The translations under genes were made by a program, and so were the position numbers. DNA of 64,000 nt from Bryobacterales bacterium. Its GTDB lineage: Bacteria > Acidobacteriota > Terriglobia > Bryobacterales > Bryobacteraceae. Numbering within the stretch: the stretch's first letter is position 1; each line of letters begins with the position of its first letter. The notes under the pieces are model-generated. The model made no database searches. It saw only the letters and a list, made by a program, of their open reading frames with translations, and was not told the DNA's origin. Of the stretch, positions 25,176-34,296 are shown in pieces. The stretch lies in NCBI GenBank assembly GCA_020854055.1, contig JADZGD010000003.1:16679-80678 (forward strand), written 5' to 3'.

Positions 25176-25699
25176 TGTTATCGGGGACGTTCGCCTTTCC
25201 TGGCGTCGCGCGGGCATTGCCATTCTGGGCCCCGGCGGCAGGCTCCACCCTGGGGCTGTTCGCCGTGCTCGCCTGGCGTGTGCACGAGACCAGCCGCGCC
25301 GTTTCAGCTAGAAAAATTGTCCTGCCCCCGCTGGGGATGGCCACCGGATTGGCGATGTTCGCGCTCAGGGCCTTCCGAGTTCCATGGCATTGGGCCGGGT
25401 CGGCGCTGCTATTGGGTGCGATCGTGCTGGCCTATCCGCTGGTGCGCACAACCCGCCTGGAGCGTCGCGGACAAGACGTCATCCTGCACCGCTCCAAGGC
25501 GCTGTTTGCGGTGATCCTGGGACTGGCGGCGATTCGATTTGCCGCCCGCGGCTACCTTGATTCGATACTTTCCACCGGGCAGACCGCGTCCTTGGCGTAT
25601 CTTCTCGCCTTCGGAATGATTGTGCGCTGGCGAGTACAGATGCTGCGGGATTACCGGCTTCTCACCAGCGGCAGGGAACAGACGCCGGCCGCCCCTTAA
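25175..25699 (+). CDS. CcdC-like membrane protein
   Basis: This is a 174-residue protein with four predicted membrane helices. The segments RKIVLPPLGMATG, MFALRAFRVP, YPLVRTTRLERRG, HRSKALFAVILGLAAIR and LLAFGMIVRWR match my recollection of the Bacillus CcdC/DUF1453 family, associated with cytochrome c maturation though not essential there. The ATG at 25175 overlaps the GH127 stop as TGATG; GTG at 25172 is an alternative. The link with a glycosidase is probably positional only. Confidence 0.75.
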   Translation: MLSGTFAFPGVARALPFWAPAAGSTLGLFAVLAWRVHETSRAVSARKIVLPPLGMATGLAMFALRAFRVPWHWAGSALLLGAIVLAYPLVRTTRLERRGQDVILHRSKALFAVILGLAAIRFAARGYLDSILSTGQTASLAYLLAFGMIVRWRVQMLRDYRLLTSGREQTPAAP

Positions 25700-25733
25700 A
25701 AGGGGTGAAAGAATGATTCCAAGCCGTTGAGGT

Positions 25734-26648
25734 ATGAAAGAATTGATGCGCAAAGCAATCCTGTTTGCGGCCATGGGCTGCCTCGGTTCGATCGCCTACT
25801 CGGCCGCCCGGCCTCAATTCTCCTTCGGCGTCATTTCCGACGTTCAGTATGCTGGCCAGGACACTCGAGGGAAACGCGACTACCGGGGCGCTCTCCCGAA
25901 GCTGGAAGAATTCGTCGCCGCGGTGAACGCCGCCCGCCCCGCATTCGCCATTCAACTCGGTGACTTGATTGACACAGGTGCGGCGAATCTGAAGAAGATC
26001 CTGCCCGTGTATGAGGGCATCCATCCGCCGCGCTACCACGTCCTTGGCAATCATGATTTCTGCATGGATCGCGCCTCGCTGCTGTCCAGCTTGGGTCTCC
26101 GGAGCGCGTACTACAGCTTCTCTCACAAAGGCTGGCGATTCGTGGTGCTTGATGGAATGGATGTAAGTACCGGCGGCGGTTGGCCCGCGGGAAGCGAGAA
26201 TCACCGTCTGGGTCTCGAAATGCTGCTCGCTCTTCGCCAGCAGGGCGCAAAGAATGCGGTCGAATGGAACGGTGGCATCGGCGCTGCCGAAAAGCAATGG
26301 CTGGTGGAAACCCTAACGCGCGCCGCCACCCACCACGAACGCGTCATTGTCTTCTCACACTTTCCGATTCTGGAGCAGGCCACCACCCCCCACCATCTTC
26401 TGTGGAACCACCAGGAAATCCTTCGCCTGATCGAATCCTCCGGCTGTGTGGCCGCCTATATCAATGGTCACGACCACAACGGCGGCTACGCCCGTCACAA
26501 CGGAATCCACTACGTCACGTTTCCCGCAGTTGTGGAATCCGGCCCCCGCAACGCCTTCGCCTTCATCGATGTCTACGGGGATCGTCTGGAATTGCGCGGC
26601 ACTGGAACCGTCATCTCGCGCTCGCTTGAACTGAACGCGAAACCATAA
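25734..26648 (+). CDS. Exported calcineurin-like metallophosphoesterase
   Basis: This is a 304-residue enzyme with a signal peptide (MRKAILFAAMGCLGSIAYSA). Metallophosphoesterase motifs are in order: GVISDVQY (Asp), LGDLIDTG (GD), LGNHDF (GNHD), VFSHFP (H) and INGHDHNGGY (GHDH). The arrangement resembles Mn-dependent ADP-ribose/CDP-alcohol diphosphatases. The ATG at 25734 has GAGG just upstream; the ATG at 25746 is an alternative. The true substrate outside the cytoplasm is unknown. Confidence 0.88.
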   Translation: MKELMRKAILFAAMGCLGSIAYSAARPQFSFGVISDVQYAGQDTRGKRDYRGALPKLEEFVAAVNAARPAFAIQLGDLIDTGAANLKKILPVYEGIHPPRYHVLGNHDFCMDRASLLSSLGLRSAYYSFSHKGWRFVVLDGMDVSTGGGWPAGSENHRLGLEMLLALRQQGAKNAVEWNGGIGAAEKQWLVETLTRAATHHERVIVFSHFPILEQATTPHHLLWNHQEILRLIESSGCVAAYINGHDHNGGYARHNGIHYVTFPAVVESGPRNAFAFIDVYGDRLELRGTGTVISRSLELNAKP

Positions 26649-26658
26649 ACAGATTCGC

Positions 26659-26937
26659 CTACTGGTTACCGATATCCCACATCGCCTCCAGGTTGCGCCG
26701 GCTGTAAGCCTGGAATGCGATCAGCGTATTGGTGGACTCGATTCCGGTGATCTTCTGAATGTGGCCGGCCACCAACTCCTGCAACTCGTCCTGACGGCGA
26801 ACCCGCCCGATGGCCACCAGGTCATAGGGCCCCGCCACCGAGTACACCTCCGTAACTCCCGGAAGGTCGATCAAGGCCTGGGCCACATCCTCCACCTGGC
26901 CCTGCGCCACGTTAATCAGAACAATCGCCGAGATCAT
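26659..26937 (-). CDS. Stand-alone Lrp/AsnC ligand-binding (RAM) domain protein
   Basis: This is a 92-residue protein made only of the effector-binding domain of Lrp/AsnC regulators (AIVLINVAQGQVEDVAQAL, EVYSVAGPYDLVAIGRV, ITGIESTNTLIAFQ). The DNA-binding helix-turn-helix is absent. Such proteins form alpha/beta oligomers that bind amino acids and may modulate full-length Lrp proteins. It converges on the phosphoesterase gene (10 bp) and is divergent from the esterase at 27000. Confidence 0.88.
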   Translation of the reverse strand: MISAIVLINVAQGQVEDVAQALIDLPGVTEVYSVAGPYDLVAIGRVRRQDELQELVAGHIQKITGIESTNTLIAFQAYSRRNLEAMWDIGNQ

Positions 26938-26999
26938 CGCTCCCCTATTGTTATCACCAAACGCTCAGCCACGGGCGGCTGGCGGCAAAATCTGATAAG

Positions 27000-28931
27000 A
27001 TGGCACCATTTTCTATGCGACTCCCCGGTCCGGTTACTCTTCTCCTGTTGACGGCTAATTGCTTTGCGCAAAGCGGCCCTCCGCAGATCAGCCGGATCCT
27101 GAAACCGTCCATTGTGGATGGGGAAGTGGTTACTTCCCGAATCCAGCAGTACCTGCTCGACAAGGGCAAACCGCTGCCGGCCGCAACCTCGGCCAGCGAC
27201 TGGACCGCCCAGGCCGCCCGCCTCAGGCAGGCCTACCTCGAAAAGATCGTCTACCGCGGCTGGCCGGAAGAGTGGGTGAATGCGCCCCTCCGGGTGGAAA
27301 AGGCCGGCGGCGTTCCAGCCGGCCCTGGATACCGGATGGAGAAGCTGCGCTACGAGATCGTTCCCGGGTTTTGGACCACGGCAATCCTTTATCTGCCCGA
27401 CCCCTTGCCCGCCCATGCACCCGCGATCCTCAACGTGAACGGTCACGTTGCTCCTCTGGGAAAGTCCGTCGAGTACAAACAGAAGCGATGCATTAGCCAG
27501 GCTCGTCACGGCGTCATCGCGTTGAATCCCGAATGGATCGGTTTCGGTGAATTGGCTAATGCCGAAAATGAGCACTGGTTCGCCGCCCACATCGATCTTG
27601 CCGGCGCCGCCGGAGTGGGTGTCTTCTATCTCGCCATGCGCAAGGGATTGGACCTGCTCTGGGAACATCGCAACGTGGATCGCAAGCGCATCGCCGTCAC
27701 CGGACTCTCCGGCGGAGGTTGGCAAACCATAACTCTCAGCGCTCTCGATGACCGTGTCGCCGTGGCCGTTCCCGTTGCCGGCTACTGCGACTTCACCGCC
27801 CGGGTGGAACGCGAAGACGATGTCGGCGACCTGGAGCAGAATCCGGCTGACTCCCAAACCCTGCTCGACTATCCACACCTCACCGCCATGCGGGCTCCCC
27901 GCCCCACCCTGCTGATCTACAACATCGAAGACACCTGCTGTTTCCGCGCCCCGCTGGTCAAGCCGGCCATCTACGACGCGGTGCGCCCTTTCTTCAGCCT
28001 CTACGGCAAACAGAACGACCTTGCCTGGCACCAGAACGCCGACCCCGGCACACACAACTATCAACTGGATAACCGCATGGCGGCCTACCGTTTTCTCTAC
28101 CGCTACCTGGGACTGCCCGACACTGGGACCGAAGGGCCGGTTGATGCGGAGATCAAGTCATACGACGAACTAAGAGTGGGTTTGCCGCCGGACAATCTCA
28201 CGCTGCTCGGACTAGCGCGCAAACTCGCCGCCGCCAACCGGCGCCCCGGTGGATCCCGCGCCGACTTGGCCCAAGTGGTTCGCTATCGCAATCTGAACCT
28301 GCGCCATCCTTGGGCGCTCCCCAATACCACCAATAAAGGAATCGATGCCCGTCCCTACCGGTTCGATTTTGCAAACGGCCTGCCGGCCACCGGCGTGCGA
28401 ATCAAAGCTCTTTCGAACCAGCCCGCGGTGGCCACCATTATCCTCGACGACCGAGGCCGCGTACATTCCTCGGCCGCTGTCTCCGATCGTGTGAACCGCG
28501 GCGAAGACGTGCTGGCCGCCGATCTTCTCTTCCTGGGCGATGCCAGTCCTTCCAAGTCCTGGCCGATGCGCCTGCCGCAGCTTATTGACGCCGCTGGAGA
28601 TCGCGTGCTCGGTATCAACGCCGCCCAGCTGGTCACCCTGGCCAACTGGATGAAGGCGACTTCCCGGGTGACGGCCGTGCGGCTGGAAACCTCCGGTATC
28701 CGTTCGCAGACCATCGCGCTGGTCGCGGCCGCGCTCAATCCCGGCCTGTTTCGCGAAATCATCGCTCGGGACGGCATGGACTCCCTGGCCCACCTGCTCG
28801 CCGCTCCCGTGCTCTATACGAAAGCGCCGGAGCTGTTTTGCCCCGCCCTCTACCAGCGCTTCGATCTCAGTGAATTGGAGAGATTTGCCACGCCGACTGT
28901 TGTTCGGCGAATCCATACTCCGGCGTCATGA
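27000..28931 (+). CDS. Secreted alpha/beta hydrolase (acetyl xylan esterase-like)
   Basis: This is a 643-residue exported protein. The signal peptide is MRLPGPVTLLLLTANCFAQ if translation begins at the internal ATG (27015); ATG at 27000 is the longer choice. The alpha/beta hydrolase core has PAILNVNGHVAP and the nucleophile elbow TGLSGGGWQT (Ser); a His in GTHNYQLDNR may complete the triad. The family resembles Abhydrolase_7/acetyl xylan esterases, common in Solibacter relatives. Residues ~400-640 form a second region of unclear function. It probably deacylates plant or microbial polysaccharides. Confidence 0.82.
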   Translation: MAPFSMRLPGPVTLLLLTANCFAQSGPPQISRILKPSIVDGEVVTSRIQQYLLDKGKPLPAATSASDWTAQAARLRQAYLEKIVYRGWPEEWVNAPLRVEKAGGVPAGPGYRMEKLRYEIVPGFWTTAILYLPDPLPAHAPAILNVNGHVAPLGKSVEYKQKRCISQARHGVIALNPEWIGFGELANAENEHWFAAHIDLAGAAGVGVFYLAMRKGLDLLWEHRNVDRKRIAVTGLSGGGWQTITLSALDDRVAVAVPVAGYCDFTARVEREDDVGDLEQNPADSQTLLDYPHLTAMRAPRPTLLIYNIEDTCCFRAPLVKPAIYDAVRPFFSLYGKQNDLAWHQNADPGTHNYQLDNRMAAYRFLYRYLGLPDTGTEGPVDAEIKSYDELRVGLPPDNLTLLGLARKLAAANRRPGGSRADLAQVVRYRNLNLRHPWALPNTTNKGIDARPYRFDFANGLPATGVRIKALSNQPAVATIILDDRGRVHSSAAVSDRVNRGEDVLAADLLFLGDASPSKSWPMRLPQLIDAAGDRVLGINAAQLVTLANWMKATSRVTAVRLETSGIRSQTIALVAAALNPGLFREIIARDGMDSLAHLLAAPVLYTKAPELFCPALYQRFDLSELERFATPTVVRRIHTPAS

Positions 28932-28959
28932 TAACCTGATGGTAATTGGAGGTTCTGGG

Positions 28960-29673
28960 ATGAACACTCTGTCGGTTACGATACTGGGTATTGTGTCCGC
29001 CGGCCTGCTCCCGGCCGTGTCCCTCTCCGCTGCCGGCGCGATGGAAGCGCCGCTGGCAAAATCAACCGTTCGGGGTGAATACATGGAAGCCCGCAACGCC
29101 GATGTCTACACCGGCGCCTGCTTTGCCAACGCCGAGGAAGGGCTGGTGGGCGACCTGGCGGTGCTGGGGTGGAAGATCGATCAGGGTTCGTTCAACGGTG
29201 TCAGCCTTGCCGGACTTGGCGTGGTGGGCGTGGTTCGCGCCCAATCGACGCTGGGCAGCAAGTTTGGCGAGCCCGTGCAGGCGCAAGCCGTACTGCTCAT
29301 TGACTCCCGGGCCAATACCGCCCAGCGGCAAGCCCTGCAGGCGTTTGCACAACGGATGGGCGGCCGCCTGTTGCAACACGTAGTGAGCGTGGAGTATCAA
29401 CCGGTAGACATGGAGATCAAGAACGGCAACATTCATCTGGCTGAAGCCACCCTCACCGCCGGCCCCGTGGCCAGAATCACCACCCGCGCGCTCGGCGAGA
29501 CCGACCAGATCTGCCATCACGAACAGGTCTGGTACCAGCCGCTCACTCAACTCGATCACGCCATGCCGGCCTACACAATTACCAGCAGCTATCGCGGCCA
29601 CGACCTCGGCGCCCAGTGGAATACCTGCGAAAAGCGCAGCGCCTTCGTAGGAAGTTTCCATTATCAGGATTGA
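28960..29673 (+). CDS. DUF1326 domain-containing secreted protein
   Basis: This is a 237-residue protein. The ATG at 28960 has a perfect GGAGG seven bases upstream and gives a signal peptide (ILGIVSAGLLPAVSLSAAGA). The family hallmark GEYMEARNADVYTGACF starts the mature part, followed by AVLGWKIDQGSFNGVSLAG. No catalytic motif is known for DUF1326. The frame extends upstream to 28870 but that overlaps the esterase gene. Function is unknown. Confidence 0.88.
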   Translation: MNTLSVTILGIVSAGLLPAVSLSAAGAMEAPLAKSTVRGEYMEARNADVYTGACFANAEEGLVGDLAVLGWKIDQGSFNGVSLAGLGVVGVVRAQSTLGSKFGEPVQAQAVLLIDSRANTAQRQALQAFAQRMGGRLLQHVVSVEYQPVDMEIKNGNIHLAEATLTAGPVARITTRALGETDQICHHEQVWYQPLTQLDHAMPAYTITSSYRGHDLGAQWNTCEKRSAFVGSFHYQD

Positions 29674-29722
29674 TCCCGTCGCGCATGCTGCCACAGGCCG
29701 CCGGATCGGGTATCTTGATAGA

Positions 29723-30127
29723 TTGAAACGGCCCCTGGTGGTAGTCGCGGCGCTAATCGAATCGAACGGCCTCCTTCTGATTGGCCAGCGTAAGAACGGC
29801 GATAGCCATGCGCTCAAATGGGAATTCCCCGGCGGCAAGGTGGAACAGGGCGAATCGCCGTCTCACGCCTTGGCGCGCGAACTAAAAGAGGAACTGCAAA
29901 TCGAAGCCGAGATCGGCCCGGAGGTCGCCCGATATTACTACCGCTATCGATCACGATCTCCAATCCTGCTCATCTTTCGCCGGGTGTCCCGATTCACCGG
30001 AGAGCCCCAATGCGCCGAGTTTGAGCAGATTCGATGGGAATCCCCAGCCAATTTACCCCACTATGACTTCCTCGACGGCGACCATGATGTCGTCCGCCGC
30101 CTGGCGCGAGGAGAATTTCAGCCGTGA
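29723..30127 (+). CDS. Nudix hydrolase (MutT-like)
   Basis: This is a 134-residue cytoplasmic pyrophosphohydrolase, probably cleaning 8-oxo-dGTP or a similar nucleotide. The Nudix box is intact: GGKVEQGESPSHALARELKEEL, read here as GGKVEQGE then AREL, KEEL. The start is TTG at 29723, giving the typical (M)KRPLVVVAALIE; no ATG is available near it. C-terminal ending DGDHDVVRRLARGEF is usual for small MutT proteins. Confidence 0.9.
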   Translation: MKRPLVVVAALIESNGLLLIGQRKNGDSHALKWEFPGGKVEQGESPSHALARELKEELQIEAEIGPEVARYYYRYRSRSPILLIFRRVSRFTGEPQCAEFEQIRWESPANLPHYDFLDGDHDVVRRLARGEFQP

Positions 30128-30233
30128 ACGCCATTTGCCCGCGACGCCGCGCGCTCGCCGCCCGGGCCGTCGGTTGGGGGTGGCTGCCCCACGATGCGCA
30201 ACATTTTGAGACAATTCGGTTTAACAGGTTCTT

Positions 30234-32327
30234 ATGGTGACTCTGAAATATTACGGAGCAAGTGTGCTCCTGGCCCTGTTCGGAACTACGGTTGGCGCCG
30301 CGGCCAGTTCGGCTGTGGATCTGAACGCCCTGCCCGCGCGCTTTGAGTCCAACCGGGGCCAGTGGCCCGCCAACGAGAAATTTCGTGCCCGTTCCAGCCA
30401 GTATTCCCTCTCCTTCGACGATCGCGGCGCAACCCTCCTGATCGCCTCCAAGGGGCGCGCGGTACGCTTTTCTCCGGTTGGCGCCAGCCATGACGTGGAA
30501 CTGATCGGAGTGGATCCGATGCGTGCCAGGGCCAATTACATCAGCGGCCGTGATAAGTCCCAGTGGCGCTTCGGCGTGCCGATGTACGAGAAGATCCGTT
30601 ACCGCGGCATCTATCCCGGAGTGGATCTGGACTACTACGGTCAGGGCGGCCGCCTCGAATTCGACTTCATCGCCCAACCGGAAACCGATACCCGCTCCAT
30701 CCGCATGCAAATCGCCGGCGCCGATCACCTGAAACTGAATCGCGATGGCGACCTGGTGATCCACGTTGCCGGCGAACAGATTCTCCAGAAAAAGCCGGTA
30801 CTCTATCAGATTGCGGCCAACGGAGCCCGCGAGCCGGTCGAAGGCGGTTACCGGCTCACCGGCAAAAATTCAGTAGGTTTTCGCGTCGGCGCCTACGACC
30901 GGTCCCGTACCCTGGTGATCGATCCCGTCTTGTTTTATGCGTCGCTCATTGGCGGCATCGGCAACGATGCAATCACCGGCGTGCGTGCCGATGCCAACGG
31001 TTTCTTTTATGTCGCCGGCTATATCACCGCCGACGGTCCCGGCGCCACCGACGGCGCCTATCAGACCACCGTGCGCGGTGGCGCCGATATCGTCGTCGCG
31101 AAAATCGACCCCAACACGGCGGGTGGCTATTCGTTACTGGGGATGACCTTCCTTGGCGGTACGGCGGACGACAAGCCGTCGGCCATGGCGGTAGACTCCA
31201 ACGGCAACGTTTACCTGACCGGCACCACCACCTCCGGCGACTTCCCGGGAATCGCTCCGTTTCAGGAGGGCCTTGGCGGCGGTACCGATGCCTTTGTCGT
31301 GATCATAAATCCGATGGTGCAAGGAGCCGATGCGGTCTCCCTATCGAGCTACCTCGGTGGCGCCGATACCGACGCCGGCAATGCCATCGCCCTCGACGCG
31401 AGTGGCGCGGTCTACATCTTTGGGACTACGCGTTCGGCGAATTATCCGGTCACTGCCGATACCGCCGCACAACCGGTACGCTGGGGCGTGCAGAACTGTT
31501 TTCTTACCAAGTTCACGCCGGGCAACTCGGCATTGACTTACTCCAGCTACTTTGGCGGTGAGTTTAGCGACGATGGCCGGGCCATGGCCGTCACCTCAGA
31601 CGGCATCGTATACGCCGCCGGCGCCACTTACTCCAACCAGCTTGCACCCGTTGGCGACGCCTACCGCGCCACGCGCGAAGGGCTGGATATCTTCCTGGCC
31701 AAGATGGATCTCAACCAGGCGCCATCGAATATCGTTCAATATGTCAGTTACTTTGGCGGCAAGGGCATGGAAGAGGTCCGCGCGATGACACTCGACAGTA
31801 AGAACCGGCCGGTCATCACCGGCTACACCGCCTCTACCGACTTCCCCACCACCGATAACGCCTACCAGAAACGGTTGAAAGGCTACGCGAACGCGTTCGT
31901 GTCGGTGCTCGATCCCAATGCGCCCAAGGACAAGTTCGTGGCCTACTCTACCTACCTCGGGGGATCCTTTGGTGAGGTGGCTTATGCAATCGCTACGGAC
32001 CCCTCGGACGCCATTTACCTCACCGGCTACACCATGTCGGCCGATTTCCCGGTTACCGCCGACGCCTTTGAGGGTGGGAATGCCCGCGCAATCTACAGCT
32101 TTGTTACCAAGCTCGACCCCTCCCGTGACCTGGCTCAGTTGGTCTACTCCACCTGCATGGGTACCGATGGCGTCAATTCCGGTTTGGCGATCGCGGCCGG
32201 CGCCGATGGAACCATCTACACTGGCGGCTATACCGGCCCCAGTTACATCCAGTTGAACGAGAAGACCTTCCAGCCCGCCTACAACGGTGGGACACAGGAC
32301 GGCTACATTGTGGTGATCAAACCATAA
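30234..32327 (+). CDS. Secreted SBBP-repeat beta-propeller protein
   Basis: This is a 697-residue exported protein. A signal peptide (VLLALFGTTVGAAASS) precedes an N-terminal domain that begins FESNRGQWPANEKF and includes YRGIYPGVDLDYYG, standard for SBBP proteins. About seven propeller blades follow, each with a V/IYLTG-T-S/T-x-DFP pattern (for example VYLTGTTTSGDFPG, AIYLTGYTMSADFPVT). These proteins are numerous in Solibacter relatives; the role is probably binding outside the cell but is unproven. A 106-bp gap to the Nudix gene holds nothing recognisable. Confidence 0.88.
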   Translation: MVTLKYYGASVLLALFGTTVGAAASSAVDLNALPARFESNRGQWPANEKFRARSSQYSLSFDDRGATLLIASKGRAVRFSPVGASHDVELIGVDPMRARANYISGRDKSQWRFGVPMYEKIRYRGIYPGVDLDYYGQGGRLEFDFIAQPETDTRSIRMQIAGADHLKLNRDGDLVIHVAGEQILQKKPVLYQIAANGAREPVEGGYRLTGKNSVGFRVGAYDRSRTLVIDPVLFYASLIGGIGNDAITGVRADANGFFYVAGYITADGPGATDGAYQTTVRGGADIVVAKIDPNTAGGYSLLGMTFLGGTADDKPSAMAVDSNGNVYLTGTTTSGDFPGIAPFQEGLGGGTDAFVVIINPMVQGADAVSLSSYLGGADTDAGNAIALDASGAVYIFGTTRSANYPVTADTAAQPVRWGVQNCFLTKFTPGNSALTYSSYFGGEFSDDGRAMAVTSDGIVYAAGATYSNQLAPVGDAYRATREGLDIFLAKMDLNQAPSNIVQYVSYFGGKGMEEVRAMTLDSKNRPVITGYTASTDFPTTDNAYQKRLKGYANAFVSVLDPNAPKDKFVAYSTYLGGSFGEVAYAIATDPSDAIYLTGYTMSADFPVTADAFEGGNARAIYSFVTKLDPSRDLAQLVYSTCMGTDGVNSGLAIAAGADGTIYTGGYTGPSYIQLNEKTFQPAYNGGTQDGYIVVIKP

Positions 32328-32341
32328 TGGCGGCCGGACCG

Positions 32342-32731
32342 CTACAGCCGCATGTGCTCTTTCAAAATGCAGCGGTCCATCACCACCGCCAATCCGGCGG
32401 CCTTGGCCTTGGAGGCGGCTTCTTCGTTTACCACGCCCTCCTGCATCCATACGGCCTTGGCGCCGATGCGGATGGCCGCGTCCACGATCTCAGGCACAAA
32501 CTCCGAGCGGCGAAAGATGTTCACAATGTCTACCGGTCCAGGGACATCCTCCAGACTGGCGTAAGCCTTTTCGCCCAACACGGATGTTTCGCGCGGGTTC
32601 ACCGGGATAATCCGGTAGCCCGCCCGCTGCATGTATTCGGAAACGCCGTAGCTCGGCCTCATCCGGCGGCTTGAGAGCCCTACCACGGCGATCGTATGCA
32701 TGCTCTTCAGTATTTCCGACGTCGACATCAA
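32342..32731 (-). CDS. CoA-binding protein (YccU family)
   Basis: This is a 129-residue Rossmann-type protein with the CoA-binding signature IAVVGLSSRRMRPSYGVSEYM, and VWMQEGVVNEEA near the C-terminus. It overlaps the pseudouridine-synthase stop by 4 bp. The precise function of YccU proteins is unsettled; CoA or nucleotide binding is the family-level statement. It converges with the SBBP gene. Confidence 0.9.
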   Translation of the reverse strand: MMSTSEILKSMHTIAVVGLSSRRMRPSYGVSEYMQRAGYRIIPVNPRETSVLGEKAYASLEDVPGPVDIVNIFRRSEFVPEIVDAAIRIGAKAVWMQEGVVNEEAASKAKAAGLAVVMDRCILKEHMRL

Positions 32732-33462
32732 CTCTCCTCGTTCAGTTTGAGCAGCTTTCGAAAGCGCTCTACTTCCTTTGGAGTCAGCTCGCGGAAGTCG
32801 CGCGGTTTAAGCCCTCCCAGCTCCAGAAAGCCAATCCGTACGCGCCGCAACTTTTCCACCAGCACTCCAAAATGTTTGAACATGTCGCGGACCTGATGGT
32901 TTCGCCCTTCCTGCAAGCGAACTTCATACCACGGGTTCGCCGCCCGTTTCGCCACCCGCAATCCGGCAGGCTCGGTCTTGCGCCCGTGCAGGGGAATCCC
33001 TCCGCGAAATATCTCTTCCTGCTCCGCGCTCAGGTAGCCGGTCACCTTCACCAGGTAGGTCTTGGCTACATGGTAACGGGCCGAAGTGATGCGGTTGGCG
33101 AACTCGCCGTCGTTGGTCAACAGCAGCAGCCCTTCGCTGTGATAGTCCAATCGCCCTACCGGGTACAACCGCTCCCGGAGGCCCTTTACCAGGTCCATCA
33201 CGGTTTCACGTCCCTGCGGGTCGCTAACCGTGGTCACTACCTCCTTCGGCTTGTTGAGCGCGACGTAGACGTGGCGCCGGGGCGGCCGCAGCAACCTGCC
33301 GTCCACCTTGACGTGGTCGCGGCCCAGGTCGGCTTTGCTGCCGAGCTCGGTGACGATGTGGCCGTTCACCATCACCCGGCCATCGGTAATCATTTGTTCG
33401 GCGGCACGGCGGCTGGCGACGCCGGCGCGGGAGATGATCTTCTGTAGTCGCTCTTCCGGCAT
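32728..33462 (-). CDS. rluB: 23S rRNA pseudouridine synthase (RluB family)
   Basis: This is a 244-residue RNA-modifying enzyme. An S4 RNA-binding domain (ERLQKIISRAGVASRRAAEQMI) is followed by the RsuA/RluB catalytic domain with the nucleophilic Asp in GRLDYHSEGLLLLTNDG and the later RKTEPAG and EGRNHQVRDMF segments. It is in the standard order scpA-scpB-rluB and overlaps scpB by 1 bp. RluB and RluE share motifs, but the linkage to scpB favours RluB. Confidence 0.92.
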   Translation of the reverse strand: MPEERLQKIISRAGVASRRAAEQMITDGRVMVNGHIVTELGSKADLGRDHVKVDGRLLRPPRRHVYVALNKPKEVVTTVSDPQGRETVMDLVKGLRERLYPVGRLDYHSEGLLLLTNDGEFANRITSARYHVAKTYLVKVTGYLSAEQEEIFRGGIPLHGRKTEPAGLRVAKRAANPWYEVRLQEGRNHQVRDMFKHFGVLVEKLRRVRIGFLELGGLKPRDFRELTPKEVERFRKLLKLNEES

Positions 33463-34286
33463 TATTCTTCCACCGGTTCCTGTGCCGGCGAATCATCCTC
33501 GCCCGCCTCCGGCTCCGCTGCGGCCGCGGTTCCGGCTTCTGCCGGCGAAGGAGCCTCACCCGCCTCCCCAGCCTCCAGCCCGAGCACCGGTTCATCCGCA
33601 ATCGCCAGACGCCGCAACTCCTCAAACTCCTTGAGCGTGGGTAATTCCGCCAGGTCCTTGAGCCCGAACTGCACCAGGAATTCGCGTGTCGTCTTGTAGA
33701 GCATCGGCTTGCCGATCACGTTCTTCCGTCCCGCGGTGGCAATCAACTTGCGGTCGAGCAGCGTCTTCAGCACACTCGTGCCCTGCACACCGCGAATCTC
33801 CAGAATCTCCGGCGAGGTAATCGGCTGCTTGTAGGCAATCACTGCCAGCGTTTCTAATGCCGCCAATGACAATTTCAGCGGAGGCTTCAAATTCCTGACA
33901 AACTGCCGGATCGCCTCATGGTGCTCGGGCTTGGTGCCCATCTTGAAGCCGCCCGCCACCTCGCGAATTGTCAAGCCGTGTTCCGGATTGGAGTACGACT
34001 CGATCAACTCGTCCAGCAGACGGCGTACACGCTCCTCCGGTTCTCCTAGCGCCGTGGCAATCTGCTCGGCCGTTAGCGGCTCCTCGGTGATATAGACCAG
34101 CGCTTCCAGCATGGCCTTGGCCTGCGCCTCACTGGGATCGGCGGCCGATCGAGTGGCTTCAGAAGTGCCGAGCAGTTGCTCGGGCGAGAACTCGAGCACC
34201 GGCTCCACCGCCTGCTCTTCAACCGGCGTAACAGCCGGCTCGTCCGGGAGTAAAGCCGGTGGTAACTGGGATTCGATCGGTTCCAT
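33462..34286 (-). CDS. scpB: Segregation and condensation protein B
   Basis: This is the winged-helix kleisin-associated subunit of the SMC-ScpAB condensin. The core ALVYITEEPLTAEQIATALG, then YKQPITSPEILEIRG and VLKTLLDRKLI, is characteristic. The ATG at 34286 (MEPIESQLPP, 274 residues) is chosen, leaving 10 bp to scpA; the frame extends to 34355. The N-terminal ~55 residues are acidic and the C-terminal ~40 are Ala/Glu/Pro-rich, both probably disordered. Confidence 0.93.
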   Translation of the reverse strand: MEPIESQLPPALLPDEPAVTPVEEQAVEPVLEFSPEQLLGTSEATRSAADPSEAQAKAMLEALVYITEEPLTAEQIATALGEPEERVRRLLDELIESYSNPEHGLTIREVAGGFKMGTKPEHHEAIRQFVRNLKPPLKLSLAALETLAVIAYKQPITSPEILEIRGVQGTSVLKTLLDRKLIATAGRKNVIGKPMLYKTTREFLVQFGLKDLAELPTLKEFEELRRLAIADEPVLGLEAGEAGEAPSPAEAGTAAAAEPEAGEDDSPAQEPVEE

Positions 34287-34296
34287 TCCTGTGTTG

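Noticed and set aside
26934..28064. 376-residue minus-strand frame opposite the acetyl-xylan-esterase-like gene
   Set aside because: No family features; the plus strand has a signal peptide and a GLSGGG nucleophile elbow.
30563..31561. 332-residue Arg-rich plus-strand frame inside the SBBP gene
   Set aside because: It is an out-of-frame shadow with extreme Arg content; the SBBP frame has regular propeller motifs.
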